Below, in pieces: positions 1 through 13,507 of a DNA stretch of 64,000 nucleotides. Every line of letters starts with the position of its first letter. Position 1 is the first letter of the stretch. Position numbers and translations under genes: made by a program. Origin of the DNA: Coniferiporia sulphurascens (lineage: Eukaryota; Basidiomycota; Agaricomycetes; Hymenochaetales; Hymenochaetaceae); assembly GCA_002794785.1 (NCBI GenBank), contig NBBA01000014.1:620001-684000 (forward strand), given 5' to 3'. The notes beneath the pieces are model-generated. The model made no database searches, had not been told where the DNA came from, and saw only the letters and a program-made list of their open reading frames with translations.

Positions 1-2589
1 TGTGGTGTGGATCACGGCTGTGCCTTTGATTATAGCCCCATACCTGTGGATCGTCTCACGTCTAGATCATTATTCTTGAGTTCCATCTTTCATTATTTAC
101 TCATTGCTACCGTACACCTGGCGTTGTTCGATACGCTGCGCCCCAAACTATACAGTATTTACGCCCGGACCTCCTCATCCTCCCTACAAACTTTTTTTTA
201 AACTTGGGATTTTGCCATGCCGCTGTGGGGTCTTTTTGATTGGCCCACTCATCGTGTACGAAGACGACTAATCACATAGATAACTCGCGTAGTCACTCTT
301 ATGCTACTAAATTATATTCTCACTGCCATACTGAAGGCTATGTGTTGTCCAGCTTGACTAAATGCCGTACGCGAATTAAAATCAGCCGCCTGTTCTTCGC
401 TTGGTCAATGAGTGTATTAAAAACTAAGTACTAACGTGGCGCCGTACCGGGGCACATACAGGATCTTCCGTGCAGACAAACTATCTGGGAAACTAACAGA
501 GCATAAATAACACGACATGGATAGCATAGAGAGCTGTGAAAGCGAAAGGGGGGTTTAGCGTGTTGGACATACAGTTAAAAGCGATCAAGGGACAGAGGGG
601 GGTGGGTATAAAATATGCGATCCTGAAGGGTATGAAGTAGAGAAAGAGAATTGCAGTACAGCATAGTGAGGAGTGTTTAAATAGACGGAGACTCTTAACA
701 ATTAAGTAGCATCTGTTGAGACCATTGAGTCCAATGAGCGGAAACAGCATGGCGCATCGTCTTGGGATAATACCGTTCGTTGGTCTCCAGACAGTGGGTT
801 TGGGACCGTTTTTCGTTGTCGAAACATTAGTTGGCGGGGCGTTGTCGTCGGCGGTCTGCCTGGAGGAGAGCGCGCACCTTCTGAAAACTTCGCTTCGCGC
901 GGCGACGTATGCGCTACGGCGCCAAGTGCGACAATGGGAACGTTAATTATTGGGAAAGGGAGAAAGGGAGTGGCCGCGGCTCACGTTCAAGGCGCGCCGC
1001 CAGGCCGGGAGGGCGGGGGGCTGTTCCTCGTTCTCGCTGCCTCCGGGACCACGGTCGAAGCGGACCCGTCGGAGGCTCGACGCGTCGCGGTGGGGGGACG
1101 GCGAGTGCTGTCTCTGGAGCCGCAAGTCGTCGAATATAGTCGACGAGGAGGCCATAGACTGAAAAAAGACGCGTCCATCAGCGGGCCAGCTGGTATGCGT
1201 AAGGGAGACGCACCACGAAACTGCGGTATGGGCCGGCGGGCAGCGGCTGGGAGGCGTCGCGTCGATCATAGTCGATACTTCTCTGTTCAGACGGCGCGCG
1301 ATTAGATAGCCTTTCGGCGCTGGATGCGAACGAGAACTGACCACGCGCCCATATGCGTGCTCTGGGTTCGCGAAGGGATGGCGGTACATTAAGCGTTTCG
1401 TTAGCGGGTATTCGGATTGGCGGAGAGCGGTAGGCGAAGTCGATAGCGAAGAACACGCCAAGGGGCAGAAACAGAAAACGAGCGGAAGCAGAACAAAGAA
1501 TGTAAGCGAGGATAGAGCGCCTCGGACGATGTAGGTGAGAAAAGGAGCGGAACGATCAGGATGTGGGAACCACGACTGAGTCAGACTGACAGCCAAAGTC
1601 GCGCTTTATGCCTGCTCGAGTCCAAAGGAGAGCACTGGACTGGCTGGCTGAAGCTGCGCCGAGACGAGCAGGAACGGCACTTCCGTGCGAGCAATGAGAC
1701 TGCAGAACGGACAATATTAATGCCTCCGAGGCACGTAGCAGTGTAGCACTGCAGACGCACGCAGCTAATCGGACTTTGAAAGACGTCGCCATCTTACTCG
1801 AAGAAATATATACTGTAATAGCTTGCAATACCAGTCGGCGGGTGCACCAGTTGATGCCGTCGGGATGGAACATTGAACAGATCATGATGGGTGATAGATT
1901 CTAAGCTCGGATTCAGCTTGGAGGTAAGCGAGACTTCAGACGCTCTTTCTCTTTTAAACAACGACTATCATTTCTCTACCAAAAAGGCCAAGGCGTGCAT
2001 CCTTTTTCCAGCTTTGTGCAGTCTACGACTCTACGGAAACACAATCTCTCCTGGGGAACATTGATTTCTCAACACACCGCTGCCCCAAACGCGCTGTTTG
2101 ATGCTTTGATGTTCCCGGAGGCATTCGTCTATCTTTAAATGGTCTTTCTCATACTTTCGTCTGCTGGCCACAACCCAGCCATGCTAAACATGGCATACGG
2201 ATCACAACTCTCCGAGCACCCCCCGGAGGATGCAAAGTAGCGTGTCGCTATCGAGCGTACCTGCTAAGTCTGAGCGACAATTCCGCGCCGCGTCTTATCG
2301 AGCACCGAAATTCAGCAGTCGCTGTCGAACTCCGATTTGAGGATATTTATGAAATCAAAGGGGCCGGTTGTGGACGCATCGCCTACTCAACCAGGTAGCG
2401 CGGGCCAGCCTGAAAACCTCCAGAGCAGGCTCCTCAGCCCGATCCATCACCTGTGCGCTGCTCCCAGACTTAGAATCGACCAGGCCTTCCTTGGGCTGGC
2501 TTCATCTAGACTACGCGTTGCTCAGAGAGCAGCTCGATTCTTTGCTAGACTTCACAACGGCACGGGTGTCGCCTCTGATCTCCACCAAT
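1..2589. other. Left-edge spacer, no convincing gene
   Basis: I see no reading frame here that can be defended as a gene. Short open stretches exist on both strands, for example 7-201 and 934-1305, but they overlap in several frames and have no recognisable motif. A short hydrophobic stretch encoded at about 90-160 ends in ALFDTL, the same six residues found in a hydrophobic exon of the putative membrane-protein gene at 2.6-4.3 kb. This could be a decayed paralogue or chance. About 840-1300 is CG-rich compared with the AT-richer flanks. Confidence 0.4.
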
Positions 2590-4288
2590 ATGGAGGGTAC
2601 CTTATCTTGGGGGGTCCATTTGGAATATAACTTTCATGGTTTGCTCGCCTTTTTCGAAACTGCTTGGCCGTACATTGTCCCTCCGCTACTCGTAATATCA
2701 ATTGAGGCGCCCTTGTCTTTACGGGTGAGTAGGACGGATCAACTTATGATGTATTCCTTCTGAATTACCTTTCAAAGACCTGGTTGGCCGCGGAAGAGAC
2801 CCCACTACCCTCCTTGACGGGATGGGCGCAGAGCGAGGTAGGGAACGCGCATCGTTCCTGCGTTATACTTCGGGCTTTCCGGAGATACGCTCTTACGCAT
2901 ATCGTACCCACATATCTCATCACCGTGGCTATGCTCGGAACATACCTACAGTGCGCCGTTAGCGTACTTGCGAACGAGATGGCGTTGTTTGACACATTGA
3001 CGCTCGCGCCCTTGTTTGTATATGCTACTTGGCGGGTTAGTATTATTTATGTTCATACTTCTTTGAGAAGGGTTGTTCAGGCCTTTCCGTTTCATCTAGT
3101 TCTTTGGCCTATGCTTTAGCGGTGTTCAACGGAGCGTGGAGGGAGGTAAGCTCATTATGTTCATCTTTTAATTCTCTTGTACTCAACATACGGTCTCCAC
3201 CAGAGCCATACGTGATCAGCAAGCGCCGACGGCACACGCACCTGTTGATAACGTGCCTCCCCGCAGTTATGGCACTCTTCGTTTCGTTCCGCGCCATAAT
3301 AAACAACGATACTCAATGCACGGCGATTGTACACGCCGCGCTCCTGCGCATGCTTGTGTCTAGCGATGTCACGTTGCCAAAGAACTTCAGAAGTATGGTG
3401 CTCTACTCCGTTACGAACGTCCGTCGTTTCTCACTGTTATAATATCTACCTCACCCTCCCTTTTACTGATACTTTTGCGTTCAGGTCGCAACGATCTTCG
3501 CGCTTCTCATCCTCCTCTTTGTTCCCTCCAGCCCAGCCTACTTCCCCGTCACCCTCCTGATCCAGGTTGCGCCGCCCGGCGACTATAACTACGGCGGGGG
3601 CTATAGAGAATTCGGTGACATTACAGTGCGGGATGCAGTTACCGACGCCGCCGCGAACCGCTGGCCGTTCTTCGCGCTCACTGTCCTATGGAACATCTTC
3701 CCCGCGGAGCTTATCTTGCTCTGCTACCGCCTCGACTTCTCCCTTGCGCGGCGCCGCACGCCATCGTCCCTGTCCGCACTGCTACCCCCAATGCCGTATG
3801 GATATGGAGATAATAGAAACACAGACGGCGGAAAAACCGTAGGCCCTATCTTTCTCAATGGCGACGAAGACTTGCCGCTCTTCGAGCTCCGAATGCACAC
3901 GCCGGAGTTCTTGTCTTCGGAAAAAGTAGCAGTGACAGAAACGGCAACGGCAATAGCAACGCCTCTCCCCGCACGCCACCTGCCCTTCTCTGCGAAGCCC
4001 TTCTTCCGCTGCGCACTCCTCACACACACGCTCTCGTCCCTTCTTCTGCTCGCGCTGGCCTCCGCCGCCTCCCCTGCGCACGCTCTGCCGTACGCAGGTC
4101 CGCTCCTGCCCCTCGTGACGATGCCACTCACCGTCCTCGCCGTCTTCGCGTTCGGTGCCGCGAGGGGGAGGGAGGATTGGGGTGCCCTATGGTGCTACGA
4201 GGAGACCTGGAGTGCGGAAGGCTGTGATTTTGGAGACGCAAGGGGGATCGATCTGGAGGAGGGTAAGGAAGTGGGGAATGGGATTTGA
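2590..4288 (+). CDS. Putative multi-pass membrane protein (gene model unresolved)
   Basis: Several consecutive plus-strand open segments look like exons of one membrane protein. The first Met in frame is at 2590. Its exon carries a hydrophobic stretch (WPYIVPPLLVIS) and stops at a GTGAGT donor at 2725. A second segment (about 2778-3035) has another membrane stretch around THIVPTYLITVAML and ends before GTTAGT. Further segments lie at about 3120-3145 and 3205-3400. A long last segment (about 3485-4288) has two or three hydrophobic helices and an acidic C-terminus ending at TGA 4286-4288. I could not join the middle exons in a consistent phase, so the gene may be broken or I may have mis-set one splice site. 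The layout loosely recalls fungal wax-synthase-like membrane proteins, but the family's FW..RWH motif is not seen. Function is unknown. Confidence 0.35.
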
Positions 4289-7200
4289 GGGTATTATTAT
4301 CCCTTCATTCCATTTTGACCTGGCTAGTGTTGTTGTAGAGTATTGTATATCTATTAAGGGTCGTAAGGTCAAGAGCCTTCAGTTCACGAATGTATGATAT
4401 ATCTGGTCAATACATTTTGGACATGGATTTGTGTTGCGCTTTCCCACCTCGGATGAGATAATTGTTCGCCGAGGGGACTAGCTTGATGCGTTCCTCCTTC
4501 AAAATTGAACACTTAGATGGATGGCCACCCCCGGAAGGCTGCCCCAATAGTATCCCAATATTCGTGAGCATCCTATCTGGGAGTTACCGAATCAGGACTT
4601 CTGTCCAAGACACTGGGGTCCGATGTGCAGTTGAGGACTGCCACCGGTACCTTCCGAATGATAGTACCATGTTGACCTCCATCAAGCCGTTGTGATTTTA
4701 TTACACCCAAAGGAATAAACGCTGAACGGGTCCACGGAGCGTCCGTGATCAACACTATCCTCCGCGGTGCTCGGCCTATCGACTGGCCTCGCTGTGTTTT
4801 GAACTCGGAGGACCATGTCGCCGGAGCAGGACGGTGATGTACTGTATCATGTGTGTATATGTATGCATGCACATCACACTTATTAAAGCAACAGACGACA
4901 TTAATGACCCTATCCTTGTGATTAATGAGAAGACATTGATAGGTCGCAATCGGGGTGAGCGGAGGGAGTTTAAAGCCGACTTTTTCTGTTGGGTGGCCTT
5001 GTGGCTAAATCGGATTTGATACTATCATGTGGTAGGGCCATAACACCACCTCGCAACTACGTGTTCCCGGACTTACAATGCCTTTTGCCAGTCTCCCTTA
5101 CTACCTAGCCAGTGTGTACCGTGATAACTATACGATTTCTCCTGCTTCAGCGAAGGCGATTTGAAAGTTAAAGCCGATCTGCGTTCCTGCACAGAGACAC
5201 GAATCTATGACGAGTATCCTCGAGTAAAGGCTGAGTAAATCCTTTGCAGAAAAACCGTGAGGAGAGTAACAGAAAGGCGTGTTTGCACTGAGGCACAGCG
5301 GTTATAGGTAGCACAACATTACGATTTTCGTCAGAGTTTTGAGTATCTGGTGGCCAGCGAGAAGGCGTTTTCTGAGTCTTCCGTACGGAATTAATCTCCG
5401 ACGACATTCTTATGAAGGAGCTTTGCGTGCCGAAGGGAGGACTCCGGCCGTGACGGTGGGCGAGTCGGTCCGTGTAAAGGTAAGGCTACGTAAACGTATC
5501 CTTACATTCTAGAACACGCCGGTATTGCAAACAAGCAACTTAAAATTAGTTGATCAGTGCAACACGGAACTTCACGACGTTCCATAGCGTACAAAACGAA
5601 AGACGATCAGTGGGATCATCACGACGACGCGGAGGTGACTTCTTTCTGAGGTTATAGATTGCTTGGCCTATACAGCCCTTGGAATGGAATAAGGACGATG
5701 AAGCCTCACCGATAATCTCAAAGTGCGGCGACAGCGCTACCCAAGTGTACCTGTCCGGTCGGACATCTGCATAGGTCGTGGTGCCTGGTAAAAGTCCCAA
5801 GGATGTCCTGTGACCGATAACCGAAGTGTGAATTCAGCCCAGGAACTAAATACTGAAATACCTAGTACTAGCTTGGGTGCAAAGGCTCAGGAGGGGCGGC
5901 GCAAAGAGAAGATGCGAAGATTCGTCACTCTACCACCAGTATTTAGTGGGGGTCCCAAAAGCCACACATCGACGATCGCGGTTAACGGCGGCCGGCCGGA
6001 GACGGAGTTGTGACGACTCCTATGCTCCCTTGGACGTCGACCCACTCGAGAAATGCGTCGGAAGCTCAGGTCTAGTGTCTTCCAGAAGTCCGTGCTCGTG
6101 GCAGACCGGGGGGTCAGTATATTGAAACAAGTATAGTGGCCGATTTTTTGTGTTATAAGAACCCCGAGGCTTGTTGATATGGTTCAGACCAACCGATTCC
6201 TAAGGAGTAGGAAAAACTGGACTGAGGAACGAAGTGATTCCCATTTGCGAGAAGTGCCGCACCGGAAGCTGGATGTACGTTAGTTAATACATGTAGATGC
6301 CGCTAGGCTCTCTCTTATTGTACCACATATTTACGCGGTGCGGTAAAATATGGATAAAATTACCTGCTCATCAATGGTGCCAGCAGAGTTATGCACGTAG
6401 AACATGTGCGTCTCGAAGATGGATACTGATTCGGGACTAGACATGGTTCAATTAGATGGAATATTTGTGTTGCTCTGGGGGGGATTTAGAGTTGCACGAC
6501 GTAGAAAAAGGCGCTAAGGGACGCTTGCCATGGTACATTCCATAAACAACGTGCAACGGGTCGCGCTTGCCACGGGCGTGAGTATTGAATATGCTTCCGT
6601 TGAAAAGGGAACCCCCAATGGCCGCGCTTTCTGAGTCGTAGCAAACAATCTAGAAGTGCTATTTATTGGGCTTTAACGGCCGGTGCTGACCCTGGGCCTG
6701 AGGGCGCGAGCGAACGCATCGGAAAACTCAAGCCATCTAAGAAGAATGCTACTTGTCAAAGGATGAGCAAGGTTTCTCATTGCGAAGACGAGACAAGGCT
6801 GGAGCTTATTTCCTCCCGTCAGCAGCTTCAATTTATCGCGAAAAGCTGCTCGCACCTGATGTGATCATAACGTTACACAATGGCTAAAGTCCCGGGTCAT
6901 ATTGATCCAGATGCGCGTAGATCGGATGAAGTTTTGTTTGAATTAGATCTATTGCATGGCAATTCGTTATTGCGTGCGACTCATCTTGGACCTTTCCCCA
7001 GTTTTCCCCACATTCTTACGGAGGAATGTCCCAAACTTTTTCCAAGAGGTAATTGTCCATCCCAAGCAGCGGAGAAATCAACTTTGCGACACAGGACTGG
7101 GAAGTTTAAAACTAGGCTCGGTTGTGGTCCGATGAATCGGGACCTGCCGTAGACTATTCCCACGATGGCTGTAGCTAGTTTCGAAACAAGTCAGTCACAT

Positions 7201-10200
7201 GCAAGTACATGTAGCTGGTTCCGATCCTGCCACCATTACTGCAACCCTCCCTGTTGGTGGACGAAAAAAAGGGACGGTCATCTTCTTCAAAGTTCAGATA
7301 CAGAGTTTGTTGAACGCCAGTAGCGCACTACAAGCACGCGATTTCCCTTTCCTTGTTCCGAACAAAACGAAGTTTGCTTTGATCCTACCAGTCGTGGCCA
7401 CAGGCGAGGCGGGGATAGATTGCTTGGCCCCTAATTCACTAGCAGGTGCGCCGGTTCCCCCTTATCTGCAAAGAACGCGACTCGTCCCTCCAATCCAAAA
7501 TGGCAGTATTGGTTTGATCCATTCGCACAGCAGAAGTCTGTTCTGGAAGCCGCAAGTAGTCAGCATGCAAGATACATATGCGTAGTCGCCTCTAGGCCAC
7601 GAGGGGTTTTTGCCGAGAGGCAAGCACATGATAGTCCTCTCCAGGAAAAGCGAAATGAAGAGTAAAGGATCTTTCCACTAGCCGATAGCTTTGGCTCGGC
7701 TAATAGGCTTGTCACGGTCCTGGTTTCGACGGAAGCAAATTTTTGAACCCCAGATTATCGCTCCGCCCTAATATACTCTGTGGCTGGTTCGCCAACCCGC
7801 TCCGTTTACTGCATACCAGCCCCCAGATATAATTCGACTCCGTTCCCATCCAATGACTACTCGAGACTGATCGTGTCCCCGGGAGTCTGGCCGTATTGGC
7901 TACACGTATTCACACACTATCTAGCTCAGCCCGAGGATACGCCACACGCCGGGTTGCTGGGGCTTCTGGCTATAGAAACGCTGCCGCGCGAAGAGCGCGC
8001 AAAAACACTATCTAAAACACGTATTGCTGATAAATCTCAAATTACTTCTACGCCCTCTGTCCGGGCGGCCCCCCACCCCGTCGGATGCACGTGTACCCCG
8101 CGACGACCTGCTTTCCTTGTCTTTCCGGATCGAGGCAGACGCCGTAAGTACCTCGGCATCCATATCCTGCCATCCAGTCCACCCTTTGCCCAGCCATTCG
8201 CGGCGGACCTAAGCGAAAGTAAAGTTTAATCTATCCGAGTGGCAGGGCGTGCGGGTTCGCCGTTGGCGACGAAGAGAAAAATAATTTAAGCGGCGGCAAT
8301 CCGGTGGGTGTCTGAGCACGACTGCAAAACATGCGCGAATGAATTGGGGGAGGTGCGTGTGTTTATTTCGTCCGGCGGCGTGTGCATTTGTGCAGGTCTA
8401 GGCTTCCACGCCCGATTACAGCGTTTTCTACCTGCCTGACTGGGACCTATTCGACGCAGCCCTTGCAGGCTCGTAAGATATATACGGACCCTGCCTCCAT
8501 CGCGCCACACCATGCTTTAGCCTTTTTTTAGCCCTATCTTTTCCCCTCGTAAAAACTTTACCCCAGAGGCCTGAGTCACATACACATATAGCAGATGCGA
8601 AGGCCAAGAGTGAATTGAGGCCAAGCACCGAGGGATTTTCTGCACTGCCGGGAGATTAAAAACGGCTGTCGAAGCAAATCATGACCCGTTCCCACAACAA
8701 TTACGATTATGTTCGCGAAGTCTTCCAGCACCAGCGGGTACTCAAGCGGGGTGTGGATTAAATTAAAGTATCGCCACCGACCAGGACGCCGAGACCCTTT
8801 TTTGGATGCACAACTATTGCGCATGATGCATGGGAAGACACGCCCATCCCTTCTTTTTTTGCAGTTGGGAGGGCTCCGGTCTCCGTGGGTGCACGACATA
8901 TGCACGGCGTCGACAATGACTTCCGGCCATCGTGGCATACCAACACGGTGTCCTTCTCGATTTTTGGCGAGTCAGCGGGATGGCCAAGCGAACCATTGGC
9001 GATTAGTTCCCGGCATCGGTAATCAGCATCGACGTCCGTATCTCTCCCACCACTAGCGCCCAGAGACAAGCGCATTTGCGAAGGAGAGTCCAAATCACGC
9101 TATTATTATCTGTGTGATCTGACCCGCCATCTCTCCTCTCCGCCTCTGCCTTCTCGCGGCGCAGCACATCCGAAGCTCGGAACCCGAAGCTTTCGAAGCT
9201 CACGGCGACGTCGCAGATTGTCGTCGAAGGGGCACTAGCTCTCCGTCCTTCGCTGTTCTCCCCTCGCCCCCCTTTCTTCGCACTTCCACTCCTGTCTGGC
9301 CTCTGACCCTCTCCTCAGAAGCTGTCAACCACGGTGTCCGGACGCTCCCGCCTGGCGATGAAGAAAAACTTCCGTTGATTGGGAAGGGGAGGAAAATAAA
9401 CAGTGGTGTGTAAGCTCGCGTCAGTACCGGCACACGCGACGTTGGCCGGTCCCACCAGACCTCCGGGAGTGGAGCCAAGCTGCGGGTCCTGGAGGAGCGG
9501 ACGGATTCCCAGCCTCGCTCCGAGTTCGATGTGGCTCGCCCTGGACTGACTTGGACCACGTTCTTTCGAGGGTTTCGGGCTTGCGCTTTTGAGTAACCTT
9601 AACTCCTGTGGGTGCAAAAATGCGGATGGTGGTGCGGTGGACCGGACGCGATTAGGAGACTAGAGCTGCAGACTGAAAATTGCAGAATGAAGCCGATTGA
9701 GATCGTCACGGAGCTCTTCGCGATTATTTTTTTTGCTTTCGCTTTTGCTATCGTTTTTGTTTCCGAGCTTGGCCCCTTAGCTTCGGCATTGGCTTCGCAC
9801 CTCTCCAGTCGCCGGGACCCGTCCGGTCGATCGCGCCCCGGCCGGCGCGGGACCAGATTCACGAACCAGAACCAGAACCAAATCCAGAGCCAGAAGCCCG
9901 ACGCCGACGATCAATGTGCGAGTTCACGGTGCCGAGTAGCGAACGGCAGAATAGCAGGACAGTGTGCAGGAATTTTAAAGAAGCATCCTTTCCCGTTTCG
10001 CGGCATCCCCTAGCCTTAGCCTCACTCCTCTGTTGCTAAGTATGACTCACTTGCCTCTCCTCGGCCCGATAGGTGGGACCTATACGAACGCGAACACGAA
10101 CACGAGTACGAGCACGAGCGCGAATACGACGCCGTGATGCGGGCGGAACGACCGTGCAGACGTGTAGCAGCGAGTCAGTACTTTGGTATTCTTGGATCTG

Positions 10201-10245
10201 ACTACCCCGTGCGTTTTTTTACTTGTTATTTCTATTTTGTCTCGG

Positions 10246-10368
10246 TTTTTCGCAGAGACGGTGACCGCTTCAAGTTCCTCCGCACCTCCACCTTCGCCGA
10301 GCGTGTCTCTTGATTTTTCGCAGAGACGGTGCCCGTTTCCTTTACATCTCCGCCTTCGCTGAGTGTGT
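10246..10368. repeat. Imperfect tandem duplication, ~68-bp unit
   Basis: The 18-mer TTTTTCGCAGAGACGGTG occurs at 10246-10263 and again at 10314-10331. Each copy is followed by a related CTCC(A/G)CCTTCGC(C/T)GAG(C/T)GTGT stretch, at 10286-10306 and 10348-10368. The second copy is about 6 nt shorter. It looks like a local duplication in non-coding DNA. Confidence 0.7.
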
Positions 10369-10639
10369 TGATACAGTACACAGGCACGCAGGCACGCACC
10401 TGCGCACATACTCCCGAGCCCGACGGGAGCACGCACCATCAACGTTCAACGTACTATATCACGCTGCATCATGCATGCAAACAAACCAAACCGAATATGC
10501 AGATAAATAAGATCTGTATTTTTACGACCAAAAAAAAATCTGCCTCCACCTCCACCTCCGCCCCCGTTCCAGCTTCCGAATCCAAGTCCGAGTTAAGTTC
10601 GCCACACACAGCATTAGATACTAATACCAGTGTCAGACG

Positions 10640-12690
10640 TTATACATAGACGTAAGGAGTGGAGTGTACGGTATGTGCGATAAGACAACGAGCGGGGTGG
10701 ATTTTTTTTTCTGTTCTAAGGGAGTGAATGAATGAAACGAGTCCGAGAAAGCGAAAAAGCAAGAAAGCGAGAAAAAGAACAGGGAAAAAACAAGTAGAAT
10801 CGACCAAAGCAAGGAGAGCAAGATAGGACAGCAAAAACGGGAAAACAAGGCAGGCGAGGGAGGGGAGGAAAGCGCAAAACCGTGAACACAGCATAGCATA
10901 GAATAGCATAGCATACACGTATCTACTGTATATACACACGACGCGATACACGATGTACACACGAAAAAAGGGGGGAGAGTCTACGTTTTTTCTCAGGTGT
11001 TGGTGTTTGGTGTTTGGTTTTTCAGTTTTTGATTTAATAAAGAGGGAGAGAAAGAGAGAGAGAGGGAGGGAGAGGAAAGAGAGGGATAGAGGGTGGGGGA
11101 GCGCATGTTGAAGCGCTCCCCAGGGCCCAGGGCCTGGGGCCGCGGGCCGCGAGAGGGATACCAAGTGTATACGAATGGAATGTCTGGATCCGAGGTCCGA
11201 AGGACGGAAACGAACGAAAAACAAAAAACGGAAAGTGGAAAGTGGAAAAGAGGACATGAGGGCAAGACAAGACAAAACAAAACGAGAGAAAGTACAAACA
11301 GGAAAGAAGCAAACAAGGAAGGAAGGAAGGGATAAGGAGTACGAGAGTACTGGTGTACTGTTTGTGGGTTAGACGAGAAAGCGAGAAAACCAAGGGGGGC
11401 AGGATATAGAAAAGACGAGACGGGGAACCACCGACGAGAGCGGAGAGCGGGCTGCGGCACAACGCGCGATACACTGTATACGTGTGTAAAAAGCGTGCGT
11501 CGTGCAGCGTGTAATGGTGTATAGCGAAAACGATGGAAACAGCCCGGGTGTAAAATGAAAACGGAAATGGGAATGGAAAATGGTGCGCGTCTGCCGTGTA
11601 TGAATGTGTGTATATATGTTTAGGTATATGCGTGTACGCGCGACTTCAGGACTTGGGGGACAGAAGAGCAGAAGAAGAGGAAAGCAGGAAAGCAAAACAA
11701 AAAAAAGGGAAGGAGAGCATACAGCAAACAGAGAAAAAGAGGGGGCATATCCGTTCAGACGACATCCAACAAGACGATCGTAAAGAAAAAAGAAAACAAG
11801 CGTTTAAAAAGCCGTTGAAAACAGGTGTAAAGCAAAGCTTGAAAGCAGATGTCAAGGATCAAAACAAAAACACAAGGTCACAAAACTTGAAGCAAGAAAA
11901 GCAAGTTGGAAAGCAAGTCGAAAGCAAGTCGGAAAGCAAGGCAAAACAAGTAAAGACATCCTACCAAAAAAAATCTCAAAAAAGTACTTTATAAGGGGTG
12001 AAGTGTAGGTATAAAACCAACCCAAAGAATAAAGAGAAGAAAGGAAAAAAAGGCGCTCCCCCAATCCTAATCCTAATCCCGTTCGTTCGTGTTCATGTCA
12101 AAGAACCAGCCCCGAACGTGTATCGCGTACGTATCGGGTAGACGGAAGCACGACGCACGAGACACGAACTTGAAGCACGGGCAGGGCAAAACAAAAGGGA
12201 GGAGGAGCACCATACGTTGTCCAACGTAGTACGATCACCGGCACGAGACGAAAAGGCAGGAGGAGAGTATCTCAAGACAAAGGGGGCAAAAGAGACGGAA
12301 GAGGCGGAAGAGGGCGGGGAGGCGAGGCTCGGGAACCAAGAACCAAGAACCAAGAACCAGAAACCAGGAAACCAGGAAACCAGACCAGGTCGGGTAACTA
12401 CCGGAAGCGCCATCGATCGGAAATGAAATGAAAAAGCAAGTTAAATTAAAAAAAGGACAGACTAAACAAAAGCAAGGGCGGTGCGTAAAAGAAAGAAAAG
12501 AAATAAACGTACTGCCAGTGGAGTGGAAGTGGAAATGGGGATTGGGAGATACGGTGGGGTCGAGAAGGAAAGTAAATAAAAGCAAAACAAAGAAAAAAGT
12601 AAAGGAAAGAATTCAAAATAAAAATAAAAGTTGTGAACAGCCTCGACGTAATTTTTTTTTCCAAAGTGTAAGAAATTTTTATTTTAAAAA
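10640..12690. repeat. Purine-rich, strand-asymmetric low-complexity tract
   Basis: For about 2 kb the plus strand is dominated by A and G in runs such as GAAAAAGCAAGAAAGCGAG, while the minus strand is pyrimidine-rich. All six frames give biased ORFs (Lys/Glu/Arg on plus, Ser/Phe/Leu/Pro on minus), and I do not regard any of them as a gene. The tract could be a long untranslated region or transcribed spacer with strand-biased mutation. It ends near 12.69 kb, where composition returns to normal. Confidence 0.55.
12332..12388. repeat. Short AACCAAG/AAACCAGG tandem repeat
   Basis: A 7-8 nt unit (AACCAAG, grading into AAACCAGG) is repeated about seven times inside the purine-rich tract. It is a degenerate microsatellite with no coding potential. 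Confidence 0.7.
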
Positions 12691-13507
12691 AAGGTAAAAG
12701 GCAAAATGGCACCTCCGAAATAGTATCCGCGGTTTAACATGGGAGTGGACGAAAAATGTGTATGTAATTGTTGCGGGAGGTGACGCGGGTCGTTTGCAAC
12801 CCGTGGCGTGCCAGTGGTCAGGCCGGCCGGCGGGTGGGCAGGGCAGGGCGAGAGTGGTGTAGTGACGAGCGGGCTGAGTTGGGCTGGATAGTCGGACGGG
12901 TTCGGTGGGGTCGAAATCGGCAAGTGGGTGTGCGGGTCGGCGAGAGCAGCAGGCGGTGTCGCGCAGCCGGTCGGTGATCGGCGTTCGGCATTCGGAAAGT
13001 AGGCGGACGAAGGGTATCCATCCATCCGTCCATCCGTTGGCCGTTCATCGTCGTCGGAGAAGTTGACAGTTAGTTGGGCCATAACACGTTCCACACCGTG
13101 GCATTCCTTCATTTTCTTGTATTTTCTTGCGTTTCCTCTTCCTTTCTTCCTCCTGCCTTTCGATGATAATTTTCTTTTCCTTTCCGCGATCTCTCCTTCC
13201 TCTTGTTGATGTGGCTGCTGTTGTGTATAGGCGACGGTGCGACGATTCTCCCCTTCCCTCTATTGCGAACGAACGAACGTGAGTGCGGTATCCACGCAGA
13301 CGAACCTCCAGGAGCCTCCCTTCCCTCTGTTCCCTTCTCCATTCCCCTCCGTCTCCTCCCTCCGTCTCTCCCGTAAGCTCCAATCCTCAACGAAATCCAA
13401 TCCAATAATAGTCCAGTCCAACCCATCCCAACAAGCCAAGACCCGTCCGGTACCGGTAACCGTGCCCGCACACGCCGACGACCGCCCAGCCGCCGACGTC
13501 CCGCCAG

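Larger units (their letters stand above)
4289..13507. other. Gene-poor region, 9.2 kb
   Basis: I cannot support a conserved gene here. The longest plus-strand open stretches are at 7199-7585 and 7780-8229, on the same strand and close together. They have no recognised domain and no clear splice partners, so they may be relics or chance. From about 9.6 kb the DNA becomes low-complexity, with CG- and CA-rich simple repeats, a tandem duplication at 10246-10368 and a purine-rich plus strand at about 10.64-12.69 kb. The part next to the bZIP gene (about 12.7-13.5 kb) may be that gene's 3' untranslated region. Confidence 0.4.

Noticed and set aside
10640..11474. Overlapping minus-strand ORFs of 100-211 codons (Ser/Phe/Leu/Pro-rich)
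   Set aside because: They arise from the pyrimidine-rich strand, occur in several frames at once and have no domain or splice logic.
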